Below are positions 1 to 7,314 of a stretch of DNA of 64,000 bases, piece by piece. The stretch's first letter is position 1; every line of letters begins with the position of its first letter. The stretch covers positions 124,001-188,000 of the forward strand of contig NZ_OKQO01000002.1 of NCBI RefSeq assembly GCF_900289145.1, given 5' to 3'. Source of the stretch: Neobittarella massiliensis (ex Bilen et al. 2018) (GTDB lineage: Bacteria > Bacillota > Clostridia > Oscillospirales > Ruminococcaceae). Under the pieces are notes generated by a model that was given only the letters and a program-made list of their open reading frames with translations, did no database searches and was not told the DNA's origin. A program made the position numbers and the translations under genes.

Positions 1-632
1 CCATGCGGGTGCGCAGCAGGCTGGTGAGCTCCACCAGCCTTTTGGCGTATTCCAGCTTTTCTCTCTATCAGGGCAAAAGCATGTACACCGTCGACGACGC
101 CCGTATCGAGGTCCAGTTTTGGAATCTCCGCCAAGACGTGGTCAAGCTGTCGCTGGCCATGTATTTTTTAGAGCTGGTGCGCAAACTGGCGCCCGACGAG
201 ACCGACCTGCGCGGCCACCTGAAGCTGGTGCTCAACACGCTCTATTTTTTAGACAACGGCAAACGCGATATCTCTTACCTCAAGCCGCTCTTCGAGCTGC
301 GGCTCTTGTCCATGAGCGGCTACATGCCCGACCTGGTGGGTTGCGCGCGCTGCGGCCAGTTTGTCGATCAGGGCATGTACTTTAGCCCCCAGAGCGGCGA
401 CCTCATCTGCCGCGAATGCCACCTCCCCGTCGACGACAGCCACTATACGCTGCTGGGGTCGGGGCTGCTGGCCGCCATGCGCCACATCATCTACAGCGAT
501 TTCTCCCGCCTCTTCAACTTCCGGGTAGATGCCACTACGCTCGCCACCCTCGAAAAACTGGCCGAGCAGTACCTCATCTATCAGACCGACGGCCGCTTCA
601 AGGCGCTGGACTTTTATAAAGGTCTGCTGTGA
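1..632 (+). CDS. recO: DNA repair protein RecO, 3' part (cut by window start)
   Basis: RecO loads RecA onto SSB-coated single-stranded DNA together with RecR in recombinational repair. About 210 residues are visible and the reading frame is open to the window edge. Family members are about 240-250 residues, so roughly the first 35-45 residues (start of the OB fold) lie outside. The visible part has the helical middle domain and the zinc-binding pair CARC near residue 110 and CREC near residue 135, which together give the four-cysteine site of the family. It ends at TGA 630-632. The next gene, mutS2, follows after 181 bases. Confidence 0.88.
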   Translation, partial: MRVRSRLVSSTSLLAYSSFSLYQGKSMYTVDDARIEVQFWNLRQDVVKLSLAMYFLELVRKLAPDETDLRGHLKLVLNTLYFLDNGKRDISYLKPLFELRLLSMSGYMPDLVGCARCGQFVDQGMYFSPQSGDLICRECHLPVDDSHYTLLGSGLLAAMRHIIYSDFSRLFNFRVDATTLATLEKLAEQYLIYQTDGRFKALDFYKGLL

Positions 633-754
633 CCGCCGGCGGCAAACGCCGCCAGAGCCCACTTGTCGCGAAAGCTTTTCTACATAGCCTGTATGCCGGG
701 CGGCGCCCGATCGGTCCGCCGCCTGTCGATCACATAATAATAACTGCCGCGACG

Positions 755-801
755 GCCCGTTTTTTCGGGCCGCATACCCATTTAGACCCGAAAAAACGGG
801 C
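755..801 (+). promoter_or_regulatory. Perfect 15-bp inverted repeat abutting the mutS2 ribosome binding site
   Basis: The arm 755-769 (GCCCGTTTTTTCGGG) is the exact reverse complement of 787-801, with a 17-base loop. The right arm ends three bases before the GAGGAG ribosome binding site at 804-809. No T-run follows, so it does not look like an ordinary intrinsic terminator of recO. It could be a recO-mutS2 processing or stabilising hairpin, or a structure limiting mutS2 translation. The function is inference. Confidence 0.6.
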
Positions 802-813
802 ATGAGGAGCAGT

Positions 814-3156
814 ATGGACATCCAAAAACACTTTAAATTGCTGGAATTCGATAAGATCGTACATACCCTGCAAAAGCGCACCTTCTGCGAAAAAAATACC
901 CAGCTCGACCCCCAGGAGCTGCTCAGCCAGAGCTACGCCGACGCCGTGGCCTCCCTCGACCGCACCGACGAGATGTACACGCTGTTTTTGCGATACTCCG
1001 AGCCGGGGATCGGCCACATTCACGACGTGACCCAGCCGCTCACACGCGCGCAAAAAGGCGGCGTGCTCTCCATCCGCGAGCTGCTCAACGTGGCCAGACT
1101 CATGGCCGGCTGCCGCGACGCGCTCAGCTGGTACCGAAACTGTGAGGGGACCACCGGCGTACTCGATCCCTATTTCGATCAGCTGGTGTTCCACAGCGAG
1201 ATCTACCGCCGTATCGACAGCGCCATCGAGAATGAGGAGGAACTGGCTGACACCGCCAGCGACGAGCTGTTCTCCATCCGCCGGGCCATTCTGCGGGCGC
1301 AAAACCGTGCCCGCGAAAAGCTCGACGCCATCATCCACTCCAGCACCCAGCAAAAATACCTGCAAGAGAGCATCGTCACCATGCGCGACGGCCGTTTCGT
1401 GTTGCCGGTCAAGCAGGAGTATAAGGGCTCACTGCCGGGCCTGGTACACGATACCTCCCAAAGCGGGGCCACCCTTTTCGTCGAGCCCATGGCCGTAGTC
1501 GAGCTCAACAACGAGGTGCGCATAGGCAAAGTCAAAGAGCAGCAGGAGATCGAGCGCATCCTGGCCGAGCTCACCGATTTCGTGGTGGGCGTGCGGCAGG
1601 ATATCCTCTACGATTACGATCTGCTCTGCCAGATCGACCTGCTCATGGCCAAGGCCCGCCTGGCCCGCCTGTACGACTGCACCAAGCCCCTGCTGGGCGA
1701 CGACCTGCAGATCGAGCTGCGCCGGGCCCGCCACCCGCTCATCGCCAAAGAGGTGGTGGTACCGGTCGATATCTCGCTGGGTCAGCAGTACGATACTCTG
1801 GTCATCACCGGCCCCAACACCGGCGGCAAAACAGTGTGTCTCAAAACGCTGGGCCTCTTTGCCCTCATGGCCAAAGCGGGGCTGCTCATCCCCGCCGCTC
1901 AGGGCAGCCGGATGGGCTATTTCAGCGGCATCTTTGCCGACATCGGCGACGAGCAGAGCATCGAGCAGTCTCTCTCCACCTTCTCCTCCCACCTGGTCAA
2001 CATCGTCGATATCCTAAAATACGCCGGCAGGGGGTCGCTGGTGCTGCTCGATGAGCTGGGCGCCGGCACCGACCCCACCGAAGGCGCGGCGCTGGCCATC
2101 GCCATACTGGAGCACCTGCGCTCGGTGGGCTGCAAAACGGCCGCCTCCACCCACTACGCCGAGCTCAAGATGTACGCCCTCAAAGAGGGCGGGGTCGAAA
2201 ACGCCAGCTGCGAGTTCGATGTCGAGAGCCTGCGCCCCACCTACCGGCTCATCACCGGTGTGCCCGGCCGCTCCAACGCCTTTGCCATCGCCGGTAAACT
2301 GGGCATCAACCGCATGATCATCGATACGGCCAAGGGCTATGTCCAGTCCGACGACCTCAAATTCGAGGACGTCATCGAGAGCCTCGAGCAAAAGCGCGCC
2401 GAGCTGGTCCACCAGACCGAGCTGGCCGAGCACTACGCCCGAAAGGCCAGGCGCCAGCAGGAGGAGAGCAAAAAGGAGATCGACCGCCGCCTGCGCCAGG
2501 CAAAAGACGAGACCGAGCGCGCCCACTACTACGCCAGCACCGTCATCGACAAGGTCAAGCGCGAGAGCGAGCAGGTCATCGCCGAGATCAAAGAGCGCCA
2601 CCGCAAAAAAGATGCGTCCCTCACCCCCGGTGCGGTGCGCAACCGGGTGGATAAGCTCTACGACATCGCCGGCAAACCGATAGAGTCCGACGATCACTAC
2701 CAGCTGCCCCGGCCGCTGCGCCCCGGCGACACCGTCACCATCAAAGGTATGAACGCCCCGGCCGAGGTACTGCGCGTCACCGGCAAAAAAGCCGAGGTGC
2801 AGGCCGGCGCCATGAAGACCACCGTCACCCTCGACCGGCTGCGCCTGCTCGAGACGCCCAAAAAGAAAAAGAGCCAGAGCTACCGCGGCCCGCGCAGCAA
2901 AGCCAGTGCCAAAGTCGAGATGGAGATCGATGTGCGCGGTATGAACGTAGAGGAGGCCACCATGGAGATCGACAGCTTTATCGATCAGGGGCTGCTCTCC
3001 GGCCTCACCCAGCTGAGCATCATCCACGGCAAAGGTACCGGTGCCCTGCGCAAAGGCATCCACGAGTACCTGCGCCACCACAAAAATGTGGCCGGCTATC
3101 GCCTGGGCACCTTTGGTGAAGGCGAGGCGGGCGTCACCATCGTCACCATTCAATGA
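814..3156 (+). CDS. mutS2: MutS2 family ATPase/nuclease (ribosome rescue / recombination control)
   Basis: This MutS-like ATPase lacks the mismatch-recognition domain. MutS2 proteins suppress recombination or, in Bacillus (RqcU/MutS2), split collided ribosomes. The 780-residue length is normal. Core and clamp come first; Walker A GPNTGGKT lies near residue 333 and Walker B LVLLDELGAGTDP near residue 410. A long charged coiled coil follows (about 510-610), then a KOW-like patch (GDTVTIKG). The C-terminal Smr domain starts near residue 704 with EIDVRGM and the HGKGTGAL motif. I chose ATG 814 over the in-frame ATG 802 because GAGGAG at 804-809 precedes it and the protein then begins MDIQKHFKLLEFDK, as in the family. 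Confidence 0.93.
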   Translation: MDIQKHFKLLEFDKIVHTLQKRTFCEKNTQLDPQELLSQSYADAVASLDRTDEMYTLFLRYSEPGIGHIHDVTQPLTRAQKGGVLSIRELLNVARLMAGCRDALSWYRNCEGTTGVLDPYFDQLVFHSEIYRRIDSAIENEEELADTASDELFSIRRAILRAQNRAREKLDAIIHSSTQQKYLQESIVTMRDGRFVLPVKQEYKGSLPGLVHDTSQSGATLFVEPMAVVELNNEVRIGKVKEQQEIERILAELTDFVVGVRQDILYDYDLLCQIDLLMAKARLARLYDCTKPLLGDDLQIELRRARHPLIAKEVVVPVDISLGQQYDTLVITGPNTGGKTVCLKTLGLFALMAKAGLLIPAAQGSRMGYFSGIFADIGDEQSIEQSLSTFSSHLVNIVDILKYAGRGSLVLLDELGAGTDPTEGAALAIAILEHLRSVGCKTAASTHYAELKMYALKEGGVENASCEFDVESLRPTYRLITGVPGRSNAFAIAGKLGINRMIIDTAKGYVQSDDLKFEDVIESLEQKRAELVHQTELAEHYARKARRQQEESKKEIDRRLRQAKDETERAHYYASTVIDKVKRESEQVIAEIKERHRKKDASLTPGAVRNRVDKLYDIAGKPIESDDHYQLPRPLRPGDTVTIKGMNAPAEVLRVTGKKAEVQAGAMKTTVTLDRLRLLETPKKKKSQSYRGPRSKASAKVEMEIDVRGMNVEEATMEIDSFIDQGLLSGLTQLSIIHGKGTGALRKGIHEYLRHHKNVAGYRLGTFGEGEAGVTIVTIQ

Positions 3157-3165
3157 TCACACTAA

Positions 3166-3201
3166 AAATATGCCACCTGTCAGCCGACAGGTGGCATATT
3201 T
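3166..3201 (+). terminator. Intrinsic terminator after mutS2
   Basis: A perfect 16-bp stem (3166-3181 with 3186-3201) closes on the four-base loop AGCC. The A-rich 5' arm and T-rich 3' arm make it usable on both strands, which suits the converging minus-strand pseudogene. Confidence 0.85.
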
Positions 3202-3385
3202 ATCGCGTTCTGTTATCTGCTTTATAGGGGGCGATAGCAGGCAGATCCACAGTCCGCTGCTTCCGGCGGGCCCGTCCAAACAGCCGGGTCGGTAAGCGCA
3301 TGGACTCATGCCCTGCGGCGCCGGCTAAAAGCGTCATCTGCCACTCGGCTGTTCTTCAGCCAGCTGGACCTTCAGAGGCCTGCTG

Positions 3386-4393
3386 TCAAAAAACGGCTTT
3401 TGATACAGTGCTCAGTACGCTCCGGGTGGCGGCGATCTTTAGATCGCGGTCCCACGGCGACTGTTCGTCTCGCCCTCTAATAGCCAATAATCGACGGCAG
3501 CGGGTAAGTCGCGCAGAGTAAAAAACAGGTCCAGCTGGTCAAGTTCCGCCGATGGGAAGCTGCTTTTCGCGCCGGTACCCGCACAGAGATCGGTGTGCAG
3601 ATCGTTGGGGCCCCGGCTCTGCATACTGCTCCTTCAGGGTTCGCCGCCGATCAGGTAGAGTAGTACAGGTAAACGGCTATGTCCAAGAGCGACCAGCCGT
3701 ATGCACACTCATCAAAGTCGTATACCGTCACTGGGTCGCCAGCCGTTATGTTCATATTTGAAAGCAGGTAGTCCCCGTGGGTCAGGCCCAAATTGGTGTC
3801 GTTTCTTGCCAGCGCTGCCAGCTGTAACAAAAAGTCCTGATAGGCGCGTGCCGGCTGCCGGCCGCAGCGGCCAAATTTCTCTGCCGCCCTCTGCTGCCCG
3901 CTGCTGTTCTCTGCTGCCTGCTGCTGACTTAGCCAGGTGTTGCCCCTGCAAAAATGTGCGCTGCCTGGAATATCCGCTTCCTGGCCGGTACTGTCTCGAC
4001 AGCGTGCCGATCTCCAAACTGTTGGCGCGGTCGTTAGGGCGCTCTGTTCTGTTCACCCGGCCGGCCGCAATTGTAAAAGCGGCCGCCAATACCGCCTGGG
4101 CCTCCTGCTGTCCGGCTGTGACCAGCTCGCCCCACAGCGGGCGGATCGGTGTGGCGGCAGGGGCTCCCCGCCTGAGCAAGGTACAGCAAAACGTCCATCT
4201 CGCTCAGCAGCTTGGACCTGCTTTGGTAGCTGGTGGCAGTCAGGTGCAAAATAAACGGGTGTGCCCAAATGCCCTGTGTGCGTGTCAGTATACGGTGTTG
4301 TGCGATTATCCCAACAATTCCAGCAAAGATGGCTCGCGGATAAAGGCCCGCACCAAAGGTCTTATCGGCGCGCGCTGTTGCATGCGCCGCCAC
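3386..4393 (-). pseudogene. Decayed aminoglycoside-phosphotransferase (APH)-family kinase
   Basis: No single frame is open, but consecutive minus-strand fragments read as one small-molecule kinase of the APH/choline-kinase fold. The N-lobe remnant YQSRSKLLSEMDVLLYL (about 4220-4170) resembles the family helix C. One frame holds the catalytic loop HGDYLLSN, with His-Gly-Asp at 3779-3771 and Asn at 3758-3756. The metal-binding DFDEC follows at 3719-3705 and then LLDIAVYLYYS, after which a TGA stops the frame at 3653-3651. The C-terminal helix remnant LDQLDLFFTLRDL lies in another frame (about 3535-3500), and the end SPWDRDLKIAATRSV lies in a third, closing near 3386. At least three frame changes are needed. 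The N-terminal boundary is uncertain. The substrate cannot be told. Confidence 0.75.
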
Positions 4394-4536
4394 TTCCTTT
4401 CTACCTATAAAAAGCGGGCCCTGCAGGTTTTCCCACAGAGCCCGGTATACCGCTCTAGCTATTCAGGTCCGCCCCCCGATCGCCCCGGGTGGCGGCACAG
4501 CAAAAACGGGCGCTGGGTCCCGCTGCTAGATATCAC

Positions 4537-4878
4537 TTAACTGTTTTTTTGCGCGTGTTCGATCAGGGCAGTCACTACCTCAAATATCTGGCTTTTAACA
4601 TGATCTGGTAATGTCTCAAACTCATCATAAAGCACCAGGTTTTTCACATGGTGTTCCTCCAGAACGTCCGCGAGCAGCATATCTGCCGTGACTTCCAGCG
4701 CGTTGGCTATCCGAATAAAAGTATCCAGCGCCGGCAACTTTACGCCGCGCTCGATCAAACTGATATAATTGTGGCTCAGATCCGCTTTTTCCGCCAGATC
4801 ATCCTGTCTCCAGCCTTTTTGTACGCGGTATTTTCTTATCTGTTTGCCGATCGATGATAGATTTAAAGGCTTATTCAT
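4537..4878 (-). CDS. XRE-family helix-turn-helix regulator
   Basis: This 113-residue DNA-binding protein has a Cro/C1-type HTH at about residues 10-65 (IGKQIRKYRVQKGWRQDDLA, then the recognition helix in LSHNYISLIERG). A short helical tail (LPDHVKSQIFEVVTALIEHA) probably serves dimerisation. It resembles small SinR-like or phage-type repressors. ATG 4878 is preferred to GTG 4890 because the G-rich stretch GGGGGTGG ahead of it can act as an SD, although the spacing is short. It lies downstream of the divergent gap facing the orphan protein at 5040 and just upstream of the APH pseudogene on the same strand. It may regulate itself and the divergent gene (inference). Confidence 0.8.
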   Translation of the reverse strand: MNKPLNLSSIGKQIRKYRVQKGWRQDDLAEKADLSHNYISLIERGVKLPALDTFIRIANALEVTADMLLADVLEEHHVKNLVLYDEFETLPDHVKSQIFEVVTALIEHAQKNS

Positions 4879-4982
4879 TGCCACCCCCACTGTCAGTAAT
4901 ACTCTGGTACTACTAGTATATGTGCGGAGGGTAAGATGATAAATAAACCATTGGGAATAAAATTATCACTAATGGGATGAAA

Positions 4983-4994
4983 TTTGTGCACAAA
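4983..4994. promoter_or_regulatory. 12-bp palindrome in the XRE / orphan-protein divergent gap
   Basis: TTTGTGCACAAA is a perfect 12-bp palindrome, 46 bases before the ATG at 5040. It sits among AT-rich bases with several −10-like hexamers (TATGCT, TATATG just downstream). It is a candidate operator for the adjacent XRE regulator. The position supports this, but nothing else here does. Confidence 0.35.
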
Positions 4995-5039
4995 TATGGT
5001 ATGCTATATGAGAACAAGTATACCGAAAGGAGTAATGAG

Positions 5040-5555
5040 ATGGAAAAGCAGTTTTTTGAGCGGGATTATCGGGTGGATGAGGCGGAGGTCCTCCGGAGCG
5101 GCGGCTCCGAATTCTTTGGGCAGCTCACCCAAAAAGGTTTCTTCAAAGAGATGGCCGCGTATATAGACGCCATCCCTAAGCATGTCAGTGAAGAGGGGAG
5201 ACAGACCTATGAGCAGCTGCTCGCCAAGTGTGACGAGATGGCCAAGCAAGGTGGAGGACAGGTAAAAGGCGTGATAAGCGAGGGGCCGGGCAGTGCCTCC
5301 ATCCAGGTCACCCTCCCGGCCTTTGAATTCACCGACAGCGAGGAGATGGCCCTGATAAACGAGATCACCAGCAAGGCCAGCTCGATAGCCTTTTACTTAG
5401 GCGACGACAAATGTATCCGCATGCGCCTGGATATCGAATATTTTGTCGACGATATCACACAGCAGGAATACAGCGACAGTTTCGGGGAGATCCTGCAGCG
5501 CACGATGGGCCCCGCGTATAAAAGCGAGCTCGAAAACAAAAAAGATCAGCTCTAA
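5040..5555 (+). CDS. Orphan hypothetical protein next to XRE regulator
   Basis: I do not recognise this family. The 171-residue product is acidic, soluble and without signal peptide or membrane segments. The N-terminal third is helical and charged (MEKQFFERDYRVDEAEVLR). The centre has a beta-like stretch (ASIQVTLPAFEFTD) and the C-terminal half is a helix-strand-helix region (RMRLDIEYFVDD). ATG 5040 is chosen because AAAGGAG lies 8 bases ahead. An earlier in-frame ATG at 4977 has no SD and would run through the putative promoter. The divergent XRE gene is its only obvious partner. It ends ahead of a strong bidirectional terminator. Confidence 0.7.
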   Translation: MEKQFFERDYRVDEAEVLRSGGSEFFGQLTQKGFFKEMAAYIDAIPKHVSEEGRQTYEQLLAKCDEMAKQGGGQVKGVISEGPGSASIQVTLPAFEFTDSEEMALINEITSKASSIAFYLGDDKCIRMRLDIEYFVDDITQQEYSDSFGEILQRTMGPAYKSELENKKDQL

Positions 5556-5618
5556 ACGCGAGCTGGTGCCCGGGCCAGTGTCGCTTACCGCCGATGCTGT
5601 CGGCACTGCCCCCTAAAG

Positions 5619-5658
5619 ATAAGAGCCTGTAGAGAGCATCTTCTCTACAGGCTCTTAT
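5619..5658. terminator. Bidirectional terminator between converging genes
   Basis: A perfect 17-bp stem, 5619-5635 with 5642-5658, has the loop GCATCT. It separates the plus-strand orphan gene from the minus-strand membrane operon, whose last stop codon lies inside the right arm. Confidence 0.8.
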
Positions 5659-6607
5659 TGTGTCTCAAGCGGGTCTGTCCGCACTGTGCCGTGCGCCGGT
5701 CGGTTTTGTCGGCGCTGTGTTCTGCTCTGGGCAGCGCTTTTAGCGCCCGCTGCCCGTGCGCGATCATGTATACGGCCATCGCCGCCACCAGCAAAAGTAC
5801 CGCCGCCCCAGTACCCAGGTTCATCTGCCGCTGCCAGCGGGCACTGCCGCCAAACTTGTGCAGCATCGCCGCCTGTAGCCAAAATACCGACACCAGCGCC
5901 GCCGCCATAGCAATAGCCCGGCTGGCCGCATAAATGGGGTCGCTCAACCGGCGGCTGCGCACAGAGCCGGCGATCGCCGCCCCAAAGCTGTAGAAGGTAT
6001 AACCGGCTGCGGCATAGATGAGGTGGCCGGGGTAGGTGATCACCTTGCCGCCGTATAGAACACCGGCGGCGACCCCCATGACGGCGGCAGTCAGCACCAG
6101 CAGTAAATACCCGCAAAAGCGATATTTGCGGTGATCGGCAGCCGGGTCTCGGTGAGCCCCCCGCAGGTGGTGCAGCAGCAAAAAGCGCGCCGTACTCAAA
6201 AGCAGATAGTAGAGGGCTTCAGCTCCCAGCCACCAGGCCCGGTACTGGTGGCCGGCTGCCAGCTTGTACAGCGCGTATACTGTGTTCGCGCCCAGCGACA
6301 GGTAAAGCGTCACCCGCATCCGAAAGCCGTGCTCGGTCCGGTAGCGGCGTACCAGCGGCCTGCCGCCCAGCCACCGCCCGGCGCCCCGCAGCAGCCGGTA
6401 GGCCCGCGCCGCCGTGGCCGCCGCCACGTAAAAGGTCGGCATATACAGGGCCGGCGCAGCTGCCGTGGGTGGGTGGCGCGCCGTCAAAGCGGCGACCGGT
6501 CCCATCACAGCGATCGGCGACAACAGCAGCAAGACCCACCAGTGGGGGTACAGTATGCGGGTCCACAGCGGCCGTTTGGGGCTTTTCTCTAGTGGCGGCT
6601 GTGGCAC
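5645..6607 (-). CDS. Polytopic membrane protein, third gene of the TetR-linked operon
   Basis: This is a 320-residue, strongly hydrophobic protein with about eight membrane segments, for example WWVLLLLSPIAVMGPVAAL, LYYLLLSTARFLLL, LLLVLTAAVMGVAAGVL and TGAAVLLLVAAMAVYMIA. A cytosolic Arg-rich loop (GGRPLVRRYRTEHGFRMR) precedes the second half. No catalytic motif is evident and I do not assign a function. Similar uncharacterised membrane proteins occur in Clostridia. The GTG at 6607 is taken as start because the frame upstream turns non-hydrophobic where it is shadowed by the preceding gene. That start overlaps the end of the preceding gene by 19 bases, which suggests translational coupling. 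The exact start is uncertain. Confidence 0.65.
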   Translation of the reverse strand: MPQPPLEKSPKRPLWTRILYPHWWVLLLLSPIAVMGPVAALTARHPPTAAAPALYMPTFYVAAATAARAYRLLRGAGRWLGGRPLVRRYRTEHGFRMRVTLYLSLGANTVYALYKLAAGHQYRAWWLGAEALYYLLLSTARFLLLHHLRGAHRDPAADHRKYRFCGYLLLVLTAAVMGVAAGVLYGGKVITYPGHLIYAAAGYTFYSFGAAIAGSVRSRRLSDPIYAASRAIAMAAALVSVFWLQAAMLHKFGGSARWQRQMNLGTGAAVLLLVAAMAVYMIAHGQRALKALPRAEHSADKTDRRTAQCGQTRLRHNKSL

Positions 6608-6960
6608 AGCGGCACCAGGCACAGCAGCATCGCGATACCCAATATCCCCACGGCAATACCGGGTACCAAAAGTCCGCTCCACACCATGCTCATGCACATG
6701 CCGAGTCCCAATGTCAGCGCGCCTGCTGCGCCCAGGGCCACCGTGCCCACCGCTCGGCCGCTTATTGCCGGCCAGCGCTTGCCGTGTCCGCGGCGGTGCA
6801 CAGCCAGTGCAGCCACTAAAAATAGCAGCCCTGCCGCCCCGGTGATCACGCCCGGTCCAAAGGTGTCCCACTGGGTAACGGTACACATGCACATGCCCAA
6901 AGAGAAGGCGATCCCACCGACCGCACCCATCAGCATCGTCACCAGATCGATCTTTTTCAT
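6589..6960 (-). CDS. Small four-helix membrane protein
   Basis: The 123-residue product contains four hydrophobic segments in two similar halves: MLMGAVGGIAFSLGMCMC, then VITGAAGLLFLVAALAV, then AAGALTLGLGMCMSMVWSG, then a final GIAVGILGIAMLLCLV. The repeated GMCMC/GMCMS signature suggests an internal duplication. ATG 6960 follows a clear GGAGGAG and overlaps the stop of the preceding gene as ATGA. It resembles short uncharacterised Clostridia membrane proteins that begin MKKIDLVTM. The role is unknown; its operon with a TetR regulator suggests a stress- or ligand-responsive envelope function (inference). Confidence 0.8.
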   Translation of the reverse strand: MKKIDLVTMLMGAVGGIAFSLGMCMCTVTQWDTFGPGVITGAAGLLFLVAALAVHRRGHGKRWPAISGRAVGTVALGAAGALTLGLGMCMSMVWSGLLVPGIAVGILGIAMLLCLVPLCHSRH

Positions 6961-7187
6961 CTCTCTCTCCTCCCGGCCCGCCGGTCCTGCTGGCACTGCC
7001 GCTCTTCTCGCTGCTGTACAACACGCGCCCGCGCCTGTTGGGTGCTCTCACCATCCTGTGCCAAAAAGGCGTCGATAAAGCGGTCCTCGATCTTGCGGTA
7101 GCTGTCCACCACCTTTTTTTCGATCTTGCGGTAGCCGCCTACCACCGCGTCTTCTATCGGCCGGTTGACCTCTCTCAGTTTTGACAT
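6957..7187 (-). CDS. Small charged repeat protein, first gene of TetR-linked operon
   Basis: This 76-residue soluble protein has an N-terminal internal repeat: VVGGYRKIEKK then VVDSYRKIEDR. The remainder is a basic, Gln/Arg-rich tail (QQREERQCQQDRR). The family of short proteins with GGY-KIE repeats is common beside TetR regulators and small membrane proteins in Clostridia, but I know of no assigned function. It starts with ATG behind AGGAGGAG. The minus-strand promoter lies about 50 bases upstream. Confidence 0.78.
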   Translation of the reverse strand: MSKLREVNRPIEDAVVGGYRKIEKKVVDSYRKIEDRFIDAFLAQDGESTQQARARVVQQREERQCQQDRRAGRRER

Positions 7188-7214
7188 CGCCGTCTCCTCC
7201 TATTATCACAACAC

Positions 7215-7243
7215 TTGTCCAGATCGTCTATATCCAGTATAAT
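7215..7243 (+). promoter_or_regulatory. Sigma-A promoter of the TetR-type gene
   Basis: TTGTCC (7215-7220), a 17-base spacer and a perfect TATAAT (7238-7243). The expected transcription start near 7250 gives a leader of about 65 bases before the CTG start at 7315. Confidence 0.75.
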
Positions 7244-7264
7244 GTAGAAAAAGTACCGGTACAA
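7236..7264 (-). promoter_or_regulatory. Divergent sigma-A promoter of the membrane operon
   Basis: Read on the minus strand: TTGTAC (7264-7259), a 17-base spacer and TATACT (7241-7236). Its −10 box overlaps the −10 box of the plus-strand TetR promoter, so the two promoters occlude each other. Confidence 0.7.
7253..7262. promoter_or_regulatory. Palindromic operator candidate in the overlapping promoters
   Basis: GTACCGGTAC is a perfect 10-bp palindrome covering part of the −35 box of the minus-strand promoter and lying at the start of the TetR transcript. A TetR dimer bound here could block both promoters. TetR operators are often longer, so this may be only the core. Confidence 0.45.
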
Positions 7265-7314
7265 TCATCAGATCGCCCACATCTGTAGCGATAATAAAAA
7301 GGGGGGAGACCGCC

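Noticed and set aside
2014-3153. 379-codon open frame antisense to mutS2
   Set aside because: Same reason; no domain, no SD, and mutS2 is unambiguous in the other frame.
3701-4540. 279-codon open frame on the plus strand
   Set aside because: It is antisense to the phosphotransferase pseudogene, is Cys/Pro/Arg/Ser-rich low-quality protein, and has no SD or recognisable domain.
6608-7054. Upstream extension of the 320-residue membrane protein
   Set aside because: The extension is non-hydrophobic, Arg/Gly-rich and out-of-frame shadow of the two preceding genes, which have clear SDs.
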